From contig BROE01000003.1 in assembly GCA_036571765.1 (NCBI GenBank), forward strand, positions 13,268,552 to 13,332,551: 64,000 nt of DNA, given 5' to 3'. Both the position numbers and the translations under genes were made by a program. Source of the stretch: Plecoglossus altivelis. Taxonomy: Eukaryota > Chordata > Actinopteri > Osmeriformes > Plecoglossidae. Below, piece by piece: positions 25,098-37,812 of the stretch. How positions within the stretch are numbered: the stretch's first letter is position 1; every line of letters starts with the position of its first letter. The notes below the pieces were generated by a model. The model made no database searches. It had not been told where the DNA came from and saw nothing but the letters and a program-made list of their open reading frames with translations.

Positions 25098-26030
25098 TCA
25101 GTGTGGTATCAACAGATGGTCTCTCAGCTCAACTCTGCAGGGGAGTTCCCTGCTCCTCACGCTCCACTGCAGCTCTGTCCTCTGCAGTCCTCCATGGCGC
25201 CCCCTATGGTTCTGCTTAATTACTGCCAGCTCTCCTCTTCCCCTCTTTTTCCCTACCTCTCCCCACTCCTTGTCGAATTTCTATCCTCATCCCCGGACTC
25301 CTCATCCCATCTCCCTTGTTCTTCCAACCTCATCCCCTCTCTACCCTCCTGTCCAATCCTCATCCTCGCTCTCCTTCCTCCTGTCCTGATATTGAAGGTC
25401 AGAGTCCTGGTGTAGCAAGGCGAATCCTTGCCACATGTTACATGACATGCGAATGATGAATTGGCTGTATTGATTCACGTAACTGTTTTTCTTCGTTGCA
25501 TCTGATGGTCTGTGCCAGCTCCTCGGTCAACAAGGACAAACTTTTCCCTTTCCTGTGTTGAGAGTTCAGCTGTGTAACGACTCCCAGAGAAAGAGCCAGG
25601 CTATGACTCATGACTCAGGTGGAGTCCAGTGGCCTTGAGCCATGGTGGAAACCAGGGTGTTTCTGCTCACCATGCAACCTGGTGTGATGACTCACCCCCC
25701 CCCCCCTTCCCCTACACACACATATGCACATACGCACATACATATACTCACACGCATGCACATTGGGGCTCTTGAAATCTTTACTTCAGACTGTCCAGAC
25801 TACCCACGTTGTTAGTTAGATTAATTGCCACTCGCACGCAGAGATGTACCCAGACACACGTTCGCTCACCTCACACACTCGTAGGAGACTACTCACTCTC
25901 TCCATGGGCACAGCCCATACTTCACAGGCCTTCACACTCCTTTGAAACCTCTCACGGAGACATGGGATCACCATGATGGGGGGGACTGGTATGGATGGAG
26001 TGAGAGGGTAGAGAGGTAGAAGAAGGGGTA
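25096..26030. other. Intergenic, mostly unique
   Basis: Pyrimidine-rich at 25,220-25,380, a C run near 25,687-25,704, otherwise unique. No gene recognised. Confidence 0.55.
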
Positions 26031-26034
26031 ATAG

Positions 26035-26270
26035 AGAGATGATGGAGGCACAAGGAGGTAGAGGAGAGAGGGATGGAGGTAGAAGGAGGTGGAGGAGAGA
26101 GGGATGGAGGCAGAAGGAGGTGGAGGGGAGAGGGATGGAGGCAGAATGAGGTGGAGGAATGAGGGATTTAGGTAGAAGGTGGTGGAGGGGAGAGGAATGG
26201 AAGTAGAAGTAGGTGGAGGAGAGAGGAATGGAGGTGGAAGGAGGTGGAGGACAGAGAGATGGAGGTGTGC
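26035..26270 (+). repeat. 31-bp purine-rich minisatellite
   Basis: GGATGGAGGCAGAAGGAGGT plus GGAGGAGAGAG with starts at 26071, 26102, 26133, 26164, 26195 and 26226, and a diverged copy near 26040. Confidence 0.93.
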
Positions 26271-26699
26271 AATCTGGTTGCCATGGTTCTGTACTGTTTT
26301 TCTACTTGTGCGATTGCCTCACTCTGTCTCTCTCTTTCCCTTTGTTCCCAATGCATTCAGTGTTCAAGGCCATGGTATGATTGCTTCATCATATTTAATG
26401 TAGCACAGTACTTGCCTCTGTTGATGTATGTGTGTATGTGTGTGTGCGCGCCCATCTTTAACCTTTCCATAATTCAAGTTTTTCTGGAGCACATGCCTCA
26501 CAATCAATTAAAGTTCTGGTAGATTGGCACAGATCACTCGGCATTAAACGCATTCCCACCAACAACCTCAGACACGTATGTAGTTTCATACGTATGCCCT
26601 CACAGACAGGTTTCAATGAACTTCAACTCCACAAATTCCCGTTGCAGTCACATGTGCACCATCTCCCTCTCCCTTTCTGCTTCCAACTCTCCTATCTCT

Positions 26700-26703
26700 C
26701 TCC

Positions 26704-26750
<47 letters not shown>

Positions 26751-27100
26751 ACTCTTGCTGTCTGTCTACCTCACTCTCTCAGTGCATGTGACTTGAGTCT
26801 GATTGCGCGTCTTGCATGTGACTTGAGTCTGAGGGCTGGGGATGTTGACAATGGCTAGAGTCTGTCATGACTGCTTGCAGTTGCACTGGCGGCCCCGGGC
26901 AGAAAGAGCTGCTGAAGTCAATAACAAATTATGTGACATAGTGTTACTGGGTGTGCGTGTGTGTTTGTGTGTGTGTTTTATGTGCACCTGTAAGGAGGAT
27001 ACATCTGATAGGAGGTGTTTGAGGATGACACACCTAATCATACACCTGTGCTATTCTCAAACCCTGACTCACGCTCACGCACACACACTCTTTCTACCTC
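26700..27100. other. CT tract and unique DNA
   Basis: (CT)n at 26700-26750; a 34-bp duplication of GCATGTGACTTGAGTCTGA near 26,783 and 26,814. The rest is unique. Confidence 0.6.
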
Positions 27101-27179
27101 TGGTTTATCTCTCTCACTCTCTATGTGTATATATAACACATAAACGGCAAAACACTACGACCACCTGCCTAAAATGATC

Positions 27180-27560
27180 ACGGTTCTCCATGCGGCGGCA
27201 AAATGTCCATCCGATCGGCCGATCACGCGACCTCCTAGCAGAATAGCCTCGCGCTCCCTCCCACCAGCTTGCCGCTATCCCACAGTGCATCCTGGTCACT
27301 GTCACCTCCTCAGGTAAACAGCACACACAGGGCCAGGCAACCTTCCTCTACTGCTCCAAGCGTAGCTCCACTCGTACTCGTGCCGCCGGGTCGATGCCGG
27401 TGCTGCTCAGAGGACTGGGATTGTGATGGGCGCTGACTAGTGTGTGGCCTTGTAGCTCCGTATGCAACAGGCTGCAACGTATTGAGCGCTGAGTCGCGTC
27501 CCTCTCACGACCATCGTTAACATTATCTGTGACTTATACCGCGGTAGTTTTTCTGTCAGA
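27180..27560. promoter_or_regulatory. Orphan CpG island 2
   Basis: About 28 CpG in 380 bp at about 52% GC, at or above the random expectation. It contains GATCGGCCGATC and CCCACAGTGCATCC, a loose ZNF143/Ronin-like block, and an octamer ATTTGCAT follows at 27597-27604. No recognisable exon adjoins it. Confidence 0.4.
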
Positions 27561-27639
27561 TCGCAGCAGACAGGAAACCATTTATTGGTTAGTATTATTT
27601 GCATGGATTTTTTGCTCATCCGCCGTCTATTTCTTTCTC

Positions 27640-27990
27640 CTCCCTTTGATTTCTCTCTCCTCTCTGTTCTCTCGCTCTTCCCTCTACCCTCTACCGTCTC
27701 TCATCTCTCTATTCTCTCTCTTCCCTCTACCCTCTCTCATGCTCTCTCTCTCCTCTCTCTATTCTCTCTCTTCCCTCTACCCTCTCTCATGCTCTCTCTC
27801 CTCTCTGTTCTCTCTCTCCTCTCTCTTTTCTCTCTCTCTTCCCTCTACCCTTTCTCATGCTCTCTCTTTCCTCCCTCTGTTCTCTTTCTCCTCAATCTGC
27901 TCTCTATCATGCTCTCTCTCTCCCTCTCATCCCTCTGTTCTCTCTTTTTCTTTCCACCCCATCTTTTCTTTCTCTCTCGTCCCTGTTCTC
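27640..27990 (-). repeat. CT-rich higher-order repeat
   Basis: CTCTCTTCCCTCTACCCTCT and CATGCTCTCTCTC blocks alternate with about 60-bp spacing. Purine-rich on the minus strand. Confidence 0.85.
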
Positions 27991-28059
27991 GCCTCCCCTG
28001 TTGTTTTTCTCTCTACTGCCTCTTGTTTGGTTTCCTTCCATATGACAAACTGTTAGACT

Positions 28060-28680
28060 GAACTGTTAGATATTAGACTAACATCTTTATTTTCTTAAGC
28101 AGATCTATCATCAGCAACACTGTTGGCATCAAATCTGGCTTGTAACAGTGACAGAACAAGTCAACTTCCAGATTCTCAGCTAAACAGTCTTTAACTGTCT
28201 TGTACTGGTTAATTATTCAGCAAATAATACAGCACAGTGTCTATACCTTATCATAATCATATGCGTTCATTTACATATTTGTGTAATAAAATATGAATAT
28301 GATAATTAGAAGTTCATTATTCTCTGACCCCTGTTTACCCAAGCACTGCTGAACATGCAAAGATGAATATCAGTCTAGGTTAATGTAATCATTTTGATTG
28401 ATTGGGATAATTGATTGATGTTCTTAGGGAGCAGTTACCCTCCCACACATGTCACTTCCTGTCCTTTACTCTAAGATATTCTATTCCCATGGCAACAAGA
28501 GGCAGCTGTGTTGTCATTGCCGATGTGCATGATTGACAGAAGCAAGGCGGGGCCAAGTATTGAGGGAGTGTTGGGAATACGGCGTTGTGCCCCACGCTCC
28601 TTGGCCTCAGTGTCAGCCTTTTATCTGGTGAATGGTAATGGGATTTATCAAAATTAATCATTTATATGCATGGGGCAAGG
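28060..28680. other. Unique AT-rich stretch
   Basis: About 600 bp without tandem repeats; no exon or RNA gene recognised. Confidence 0.5.
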
Positions 28681-28799
28681 AGCACACGCATACACACACA
28701 GTTCACCATTGTCTCACGCCACTCGCGACACACCTGCACATCTACACCAACCACACTGATCTATCCCAGTCGAACCAGACTCAAACCAGAAAAGGAGCT

Positions 28800-29155
28800 C
28801 AAAGACACACCCATACACACACAACCATCAACACACACCCATACACACACACACACACTCATACACACACAGCCGTCAACACACATCCATACACACGCAC
28901 TCATACACACACACCCCTCAACACACACCCATATACACACACTCATACACACACTCCTCAACACACACCCATACACACATGCACTCATACACACACACCC
29001 ATTAACACACACCCATACACTCACATCCATGCACATACCCATACACACACGCTCATACACACGCACCCATCAACACACACCCATCAACACACACATACAC
29101 TCATACACACGCATCCATCAGCGCACACACTTACACACACTTACACACACAAACA
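28800..29155 (+). repeat. CA-derived array with CACCCATACACAC and CACTCATACACAC units
   Basis: About 350 bp of alternating CCCATACAC, CTCATACAC and CCATCAACAC blocks. Confidence 0.9.
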
Positions 29156-29234
29156 CTTCATGAGCCTGCAACACGTCTTGTCGATCATGTCTAACTGCAA
29201 GGTTTGAGATCGTTGAGGATGAGAACTGAGCTTT

Positions 29235-29291
29235 CACACACACAGACACACACACACAGACACACCCACATACAGACACACACACATACAG

Positions 29292-29323
<32 letters not shown>

Positions 29324-29705
29324 ACCCACATACAGACACACACACATACAGACACACACACACACAGACACACACACATACAGACACACACACACACACA
29401 CACACAGACACACCCACATACAGACACACACACATACAGACACACACACATACAGACACACACACAGACACACGCACAGACACACCCACACACAGACACA
29501 CCCACATACAGACACACACACACACACACACAGACACACCCACATACAGACACACACACATACAGACACACACACACACACACACATACAGACACACACA
29601 CATACAGACACACACACGCACACAGACACACCCACATACAGACACACACACATACAGACACACACACACACATACAGACACACACACACATACATACACT
29701 CACAC
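29235..29705 (+). repeat. CA-derived array with CACATACAGACA units
   Basis: About 470 bp, the longest CA-type array in the window, with CCCACATACAGACACACACA recurring at irregular spacing. It gives long frames on both strands. Confidence 0.93.
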
Positions 29706-29959
29706 ATACACTCCCCGAACTCACGTCCCTTGCGCGCAGACTCACTTGACTATGCATACAGGAATACGTACGCAAACACACTCTGTAGACAGACATGGCA
29801 TACCAAGGACACAGTTTGCAATGCTAGACACCCCCACCACCTCACATGGACACGCACACACAGCGTATGTAAGGGCACACCCACACAGACTCGTGGGAAG
29901 CAAATCCCCGAATGTAGGGCAGTCTCATCCTGGCCCTCCAGTTGTTCCAGGGTGAGCAG

Positions 29960-31060
29960 GCCACACGGAGTTGATTGAGTTTACTGAGCAGAGCTCTAGG
30001 GAGGAGGAGAAAGATATGATCGAGATGAAATTACAACACAAATACACACACTTGACACAGACACGCTCGCGCTTAAAATATATATATAGACACTACCGAT
30101 GTATACGGGCTCCACATGCGCATCACTGTGGCTTTTTCGGTCAATCTCTCCCTCTTTTCGTGGATTTTTTTTGTGTGTCCGGAAATGTGTTCATCTGCTG
30201 CGATCGTTTACTCTGTTTCTGGGTACCGTAAAGATGAGGGAAAAAAATTATGTGAGTCCTACAATCAGCGCAGAGTGCCCGTGATGCAGTCAGAGATGAA
30301 GATGTCAGTGAAACATACAAATACGGACGACTTGAACTATAGATTGCAGCTGGTGATGACAGTTCTTCACTGTATTTTTGGTACCCGTGTTTCTCAGATC
30401 ACAACCGCCATTCTCTGTCATCTCTGAAGTATTTGTTTGACTGGTGCGTGATCTATTCTAGTCACTTATGCTCATAGAAGTCATTTATCCTTATTTGAAG
30501 CACATTTCCAATTGCTAGACCACGCAGCCTTCGTTTGGCTGCTGTTTCCTACGTTACCAATCGCTCGTGTTACGTTGATGAAAACGTGTTATATAGGTCT
30601 TGGTATATTGTCTTACTTCTATTTAGTTCATGATAGAAGTCATTACATGACTAACTAACAGGGGCTAACTGTAGGTCTAATTCACCGTATAGCGCTTGTA
30701 TGTACAGTTCATTCAAGTCCACACTGCTAACCTGGCCATCACATTTGTAATTGTGAATTTGCTTCTAAACAACAAAAACGTGAATTGTCAATGAAAATAT
30801 TGTGCAGAAAATGCCTAAAGCAATGGAAACAAAATCCCTTTTGTCTTTCAAGGCTAAACCGTTGTGTCTTTGTGTAGTCAACACAACAACAATTATTAAC
30901 AAGTGGCTAATAACCTCCCTCACTTCTTCCCTCTCTCTCTTTCTCTTTTATCCTCTGCCTTTCTGTCTGTCTCCCCATACATGCTAATCATGTGTGCAGG
31001 TGAAAGAATGCGAGAAAATGAGTGAGTAAAGAACGAGACATAATAAACATACGCACGTGC
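29960..31060. other. Unique stretch, AT-leaning
   Basis: About 1.1 kb with little tandem repetition other than a short ATATATAT at 30,080. No exon recognised. Confidence 0.5.
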
Positions 31061-31454
31061 GCGCGTGTCATGCTACATCTGTGCACGTGTGGGGCTGTGT
31101 GTGTGCGCGTCGTGCTACATCTGTGCACGTGTGGGGCTGTGTGTGTGCGCGCGCGTGCGTCTGTGTGTGTGTGATGTTTCTAATGGAGCCCCTCTTGGGA
31201 AGGTAATTGCAGCGTTCAGGTCATTTGCCAGAAAGCCCCCAATTAAAAGAATCACAGTGTCTTCCCTCTTCTCCTCTGTCCTTAGCCTGCATTTGATCAG
31301 CATCACATTACCCTCTCTTCTCCCGCTCCCTCTCTTCCACGGCTCTCTCTCAATTCCTCCCTCCATCATCCTCATTGTCTTTTCAACCTCTCTAACAGAG
31401 ATGCAAAGATAATGATTGTGTTTGAAGCAGGTTGGAGCGTTGAGAGGACACTGC

Positions 31455-31742
31455 CTCTTGAGGAGGGGGGAGAGGAGGGGAGGAGAAGGAAGGGGAGGGA
31501 ACAGGAGGGAACGGGGGAGGGGAGGAGGGGAGGGGAGAAGAAGGGAGCAGAGGGAAGGAGAGGAGAGGGGAGGAAAGGAAAGGAAAGAAGGAAGGCAGAG
31601 TGGAAGAGGAGAGGAGAGGAGTGGGGAGGGGAGGAGTGGAGTGGAGAGGGGAAGAAAGGAGAAGGGAAGAGAGGAGAGGAGAGAAGAGGAGAGGGGAGGA
31701 GAGGAGAGGGGAGGAGAGGGGGGGAGGGGAGGGGAGGAGACT
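31455..31742 (+). repeat. Polypurine block
   Basis: About 285 bp of G and A with only a few pyrimidines, made of GGGGAGGAGAGG-type units with many runs of three or more G. A strong triplex or quadruplex candidate. Confidence 0.92.
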
Positions 31743-32430
31743 GGGCCAGAAGGCTGGGTCATGACTCTTGAGGAGTCTGGCAGTGATGAGGGATGATAGA
31801 ATATTATACTGCAACATTACTTTTTTGAGGCATATACATATCTTAAAATTGCAGGAGGATATAGACATGATATTGTGTTTCCTGTATGTGATATTAGCAG
31901 TATTATGAGTATCACCATTAGCCACTGTAACAGTTCTAAAATAGGGAAGAGTAGAAATGTAATCTAAATCCTTCTAATCTTTTGTTGAAATTATATTTAA
32001 ATGTTTTCACGACATGACTCGGAAACATGGGCATTGTAAATAAATGTTTGATTAACAGTAGGCCTGATACTAGTACAGCCTGTCTATGTTACATACATAT
32101 ATGCACGCATGGATTCATTTATTCAAAATCTACACCCTCAACTCTCTCTCTCTTTGTCTCTCTCCCAGTGCTCAGTTTGGGGAGGTATGGAGGTTTGCTG
32201 TGTAAAGGTGGACAGAGGTGAGGGCTGATGGTCACTCTCTCTGCCCTGTGTCCCTCTCTGCAGTTCCGCCCAGGAAATTGAATCAGCAGGCTGTGAGGTT
32301 CAGGGTGAGCGAGCCACTTCTGGAGCCAAACACAGGGCTGATTTAATTGCGTGTGTGCTGGTGTGGGTGTAGGTGTGTGTATGTGTGGTCCCCTGACATC
32401 CAGACCAGCCTGCAGCCCAGCGGTGTGCTA
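31743..32430. other. Unique sequence
   Basis: AT-rich to 32,150, then unique. A segment at 32,265-32,350 looks non-repetitive and may be conserved, untested. No gene. Confidence 0.5.
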
Positions 32431-32432
32431 CT

Positions 32433-32435
32433 CTG

Positions 32436-32532
<97 letters not shown>

Positions 32533-32700
32533 CGACAGACAGACAGACAGACGGATGAAGAGAGAGAGAGAGAGAGATGGATAGATGGATAGATGGAGAG
32601 AGAGAGAGACAGAGAAGGAGAGAGGGAGAGAGATGCATGGTGAGAAACCAGAGACAGACAGACAGACAGACAGACAGAGACAGAGAGAGAGAGAGAAATG
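32433..32700 (+). repeat. (GA)n(CAGA)n compound microsatellite
   Basis: (GA)n at 32433-32503, (CAGA)n at 32503-32555, then GA and GATG tracts and a second (CAGA)n at 32650-32680. Confidence 0.92.
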
Positions 32701-35270
32701 GAGGGTAAGAAGGGAAAGAGAGAGGGGGAAAGGGACAAAGAGAGAGAGCGAAAGATGAACTGTGTGGGGTCAGCTACACAGCAAGGGGACACTCAAACTA
32801 GCACACACATAAACACACTCACACAGACACGCATAGACACGCATGCACACATACGTCGTACTGTACAACATCGCTGTCAGTCGAGAGAAGAGGGGGTAGG
32901 GTGTGGGAGATACATATGGAGTGAGAAATGGAGAGAAGGAGCAAGAGGGGAGGGGGAGAGAGAGGTAAGGAGAGAGAACAGAGAGAGGAGAATCTGTTGT
33001 AGTGTTTCTGACACTTCCAGCTGTTATATAAGCCAAACAAACAACAGGTGTCTGGGTTTGTAAAGCTGTGTTCCCTTGGCTACCACTAAATTGGACTTGA
33101 CAGAGCTGTGAAGTTCAAAGGAAGGAAAACATTAAACAAAAAGTGCGCGTGAATGTGAGTGTGTGTTTAGAGTGTATGAGTAAAGGCACTATTTAAGCTC
33201 CATTTGTGTCTATTGGGACCGGCCAATAAAACCACACCTTACCGAGTCAGATGACAGTGGGAAGGGGAGTGCGAATGTGTTTACTGACAAACGTGTGACA
33301 TGTGTAAACATAGCAATATTCAGAGATAGTAAGGAAGAGGGGTGGGTGTGTGTAGGAGTGTGCAGAGGTTTGTCTGAGGGCCCAGGTGTGGTGTACATTC
33401 AAGTCAGCCCCTTCAGAGCGTGTGGACCCACAGGGCCAGGTAATGTTCGGAGGGAATTAGATGAGTGACAGCTGCATTGTGTGATGCCTCTTTACCAGGC
33501 CCAGACCAGGGACCTTTGCTGCCTTTCTGTCCCAGGGAGAATGGCCTCCTGCTGGGCTGAGGAGGCAGGAGAGAACCCCCCCCCTCTCTTAACTGCATGG
33601 AGCCAAGAAGGCTGAAAGGACACGATCGATCCTTCAATCCCTTCGTTCTTTCACTCATTTAACCTTCCAGCCCTCCATCCTACTATATCCTCAAAATGTG
33701 TCTTTCCAAACTTCCCTCCTCCTCTTTCTCCCCTCCTCTGGTCCCCATCTGCTGGTACAGTTGGCCCTCCTGCCTGTCCTCCATCTCTCACTTTCTCCTC
33801 CATCCCCTCCACTCTCTTGCTTTCCTTCTCTGTCCGCTCCTCTCTCACCTCTCGCTCTCTCGCTCTGCCCCTTTCTTGATCACCCTCCACCCCTCTTTCC
33901 CCTCACTCTCTCCTCTCCTTCTCCATTTCTGTCCCCTCTTCTCCTCTCTCATCTCCCCATCCCTTCCTGTCTCCCTTCTTTTGCCCTTTCTCCCTCCCCC
34001 CCCCCTCTCTCTCATCAGTCTTTTATTCCCTTTTCTGCTCCTCCATCGCTCACCTGTCCTCCCCCACCTCCCCTCTATTTCCTTTCCTTTCTCCTCTGGT
34101 TTTCTTGGCCCAGTACAGTTTGGTTCCAGGCCGTCACAGTGCTGTCCAGCTCAGCCCAGCACAGAGTACACAGCTGCGTAAGAGTACAGTCCAAACCAAG
34201 CCATCCATACAGCCGGCACAAGCCTTCCCAACGCCGCACAGCCTGATACAGCACAGAGCAGGACGTTGTTGATTACGTCTAATTAGGGGAAGATTTAGGA
34301 GGTTCTGGATGGTTTGCTGCAGAGCAGTCTGGGTAATTAGATTGGAGAGGAGACTCATCTGTTCACAGGAGGAGGAGCAGAAGGAGAGATGTTACTGCTG
34401 CTATTTGCTGGCTGTCCTCAACACTCCCCTGTTTACTTTTCCTACCCTGGTCTAGGGTAGTCCTACTCTAGAACACTGATTACCTGTCCCACTCTCATCC
34501 CTACTCTATTCTTATCTTTCAGTAAGAAGAATCAACCTCACAAAGTCTCTTTCCCTTCTAATCAGTGAAGTTCCTTTTTACAGTTTCTGAGTCTTTTCCA
34601 CCTTCAAAATGAAAATCTTTTAATTTTCATTTGTTGTTACTTTTCTGCTCACCAGCAACCCTAACCCTTCTGTCCAGACACCAAGATCAGACTGACCACC
34701 ATAAGACAGACAAACATGCTCCTCTCAGACATACACTAGCCTCCCACTGGAAGAGTTACTCACAGCTAATAACTCATAAAACTCCAAACAAGTGACACAT
34801 CCTCTATACTCACACGGTTGGTAAGAATAGCTTTAACACCCAGGAGTCACACATACACAAACACACACACACATCCACACGCACGTGTGTGTTAATGGCA
34901 GTTTGATTCCTAGAGGTGCCATGAAGAGGTGTCATTCCAGGTTGTACGGAGAAAAGTTGTCCCACAGGAATAGACACACTTTCCCTCTGCGCTTTACTTC
35001 ATCTCTCCACCACGGATGTTTTCTATCTACCTATACATCCATCTATCTTTCTCTCTTTATCTCTCTCTCTCTGTCTCTATCTCTTTCTGTGCGTTCTGTC
35101 TAGTAATGGTCTGTCGTATTGTACTGTTGTGTTGAAACAATTCCATGGGTTTGTTTCTTTACCCACCATCCTAAGGCTTGGCTTGGCCTGCGAAAGGCCA
35201 ACCTTACACCCCTGGAGGAGATGCACATGATGTTGGAACCCGGCCAGTTCTCTCTTCTCCTTCTCTCTCT
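32701..35270. other. Intergenic, CT-rich and unique
   Basis: GA-rich at 32,700-32,760 and 32,920-33,000; pyrimidine-rich at 33,710-34,100; the rest unique. At 34,262-34,345 TCTAATTAGG and GTAATTAGATTGG give homeobox-like sites. No gene recognised. Confidence 0.5.
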
Positions 35271-35278
35271 TCGGCCCC

Positions 35279-35279
<1 letters not shown>

Positions 35280-35309
<30 letters not shown>
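35280..35309 (+). repeat. C30 homopolymer
   Basis: Thirty consecutive C, followed within 50 bp by G-rich sequence with runs of 8-10 G. Confidence 0.85.
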
Positions 35310-35310
<1 letters not shown>

Positions 35311-35819
35311 TCTGTCTAGCTGGGATGGCAGTGGGGGGGGGGCGGGCGTGGAGTGGAGAGAGGGGGGGGGGGGCAGGTGTGCGAGTGGGATGGAGGGGGG
35401 GGTGTGGAGTGGGAAGGAGGGTCCACCGTGCGGTGGGCAGAGGGCTCCTATGTGTTCGGCTCCAGCCCTCACGGTCTTCTGCCCCACGGCTGTCCCTATT
35501 GATTACCCATCCAGACTGCACGCACAACAAAACACACACAGAGGAAGTCTATTGCTCCATCCCACCAGTTGGCATCTCTTGCTCCAAACTACAGTGGCTG
35601 ACACACACACAAATACACACACAACCCACACACCGTGATATGTACATAGACACCCAAGTAAATGTACACAAATATTCGCACACGCAAAGTGAGTACATTC
35701 AAAACTTGCAAATGGGGAACTTTGTGTGTGTAGCTGCAATATCCCAAGTAGGCTGTGACATTCAGTACCTCTGTGAGACTTCAGGAAACATCACACGTGA
35801 CTCAGGTGTGTTTCTTGTA

Positions 35820-36940
35820 GATCATAATACCTAATAATAATAATGAAAATGTTGTTTCACTTCCATTCGTATACATCCGTAAATGATACAGATGTATTAA
35901 TATGGTATGTACTTATACATTTAGCCAACTATTATAACGTTATTAAGTAACGTCATTTGGGATCTTTAGAGGGCCCCACCCTCCTACTTCCTGCATGGAT
36001 TTAGGACGTAATGATCGTCAGCTCACACTACAAATAAGTAACCATGACTTTGCGGAGACAAAAATAACTTTGAGGTCACTTCCTGGAAGATAATTGTATT
36101 AGCTGTGTGGTGACCTAAGCTGACAGAGAAAATTGCTTTAAGAATTTAGGAAATTGTGCTTACTCAGACATCGAAACTCTTGGCTTAGGTTCTGCAGGTA
36201 CGCAAAGCAGACAAACCAAACCACCTCCTTTACACTGCTAACTCTGTGTGGTTCACACAACAGACACCACAGTGGATCAGTAGGCAGGATAGTCAATACC
36301 TGTGTTTTTTCTGTATACGTATGTTTCAGTTTCATGTAAAGAAGTGGTTAAGTTATATACAACATGACTAAACATTTCTTCCTTTAGTCATATATTTTTT
36401 TGCAAATCTATGTTTTTAAATACAATTAAATGTGTTTTGACAGCATTTTATTTATTTGGTGAAATTCCACAATATGGGGCCGCTTTGGTCATAAATTAAT
36501 ACCAGAGTTTTTTGGTTCATTTTGTTTAACTGTCATTTAAAACCTGTTAAAACATTTACTGTATTATATTTTCAGTAAAAAAAAGAAAAAAGAAACAGTT
36601 TACCATTATAATTTCGATAGGATTTCCTTGTCATTTTAAAACACAGAGAGAAAACAAATATTAGGGAAAAATAGCTCTTTCTTTGAGGGAACACACACTC
36701 CCTAGTTTGTCTCCTCATTGTCATGACTACGGCTCATCCAGGCCAGGCTTACAGAAAGTCTTTTTGGTCAAATTTCTCAGTTGCAATTTTCAAGCTTTTG
36801 TCTTTATTTAATCATTTCTGTAACCTTTTACTCGTGCGGTTTGTGTGTCTTAAGTTCTGATGCCAGACAGGGTTTAAGGCTGATCAGTGCAATTTCTGTA
36901 GCGGTCTGTCTGATACACTCACAAACACACATTCTCTCTG
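35820..36940. other. Unique AT-rich stretch
   Basis: About 1.1 kb of repeat-free, AT-rich DNA, one of the longest such stretches upstream of n4bp1. No exon recognised. Confidence 0.5.
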
Positions 36941-36948
36941 TTGTTCTT

Positions 36949-36949
<1 letters not shown>

Positions 36950-36995
<46 letters not shown>
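36950..36995 (-). repeat. (CT)n tract
   Basis: About 22 CT units. Confidence 0.9.
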
Positions 36996-36998
<3 letters not shown>

Positions 36999-37384
36999 CT
37001 TTTATCCAGCCAGGATATCTTTTCGAGGCAGAGGTTCCACAGGGTAGGAAGACTTTGCACACCCTTATACCTTCGTACGCACACTCAAATACTCGCAAAC
37101 AACCCGCACTGCACAAGTACACAAGGATCCACACACTTTGGTCAAAAGAATCTGTGTCCTTCAACAGATAGTGAATACAGTTGAAAGACTCCTTCAAACA
37201 CCTTTATGTACCCTGCAAGAAACCCTGAAAGAAAACAGGCACATTCACGCTCTAATTGAAAAGCAGCGGAATACCAGAGGTCAGTCACTTACTCTTCCAG
37301 ACAAGATTCCAAGGGTACCCACACATACCTCAGATAAAGCACATACGTGCGCACACATGTGCAAACAGTTACACACCAGAGCAA

Positions 37385-37812
37385 AAAACACACGTACATT
37401 CACACCGTACACGGCACACATGCAGGCACGCGTACACGTCCACGTGCACGCACACACACACACGTACATTCACACCGTATACGACACACGTACACACACG
37501 TACACACACATACACACGTACATTCACACCGTACATGGCACACCTGCAAGCACGCGTACATGTCCACGTGCACACACACACACACACGTACATTCACACC
37601 GTACACGGCACACATGCAGGCACGCGTACACGACCATGTGCACACACACATACACACGTACATTCACACCGTACACGGCACACGTACACACACACACGTA
37701 CATTCACACCGTACACGGCACACGTACACACACACACGTACATTCACACCGTACACGGCACACAAGCAGGCACGCATACACGTCCACGTGCGCACACACA
37801 CACACACACAAA
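37385..37812 (+). repeat. Composite minisatellite with 40- and 70-bp units
   Basis: GTACATTCACACCGTA recurs at 37394, 37464, 37518, 37588, 37658, 37698 and 37738 (spacings 70, 54, 70, 70, 40, 40). The 70-bp form has an extra 30 bp with GCACGCGTACACGTCCACGTG, including the E-box CACGTG. Confidence 0.93.

Noticed and set aside
28800..29705. CRISPR-like array of repeats
   Set aside because: There are no distinct spacers of constant length; the sequence is a CA-derived tandem array in a vertebrate genome.
28632..29796. Frames of 150-200 codons rich in His/Thr or Cys/Val
   Set aside because: They are translations of CA/TG arrays and have no protein character.
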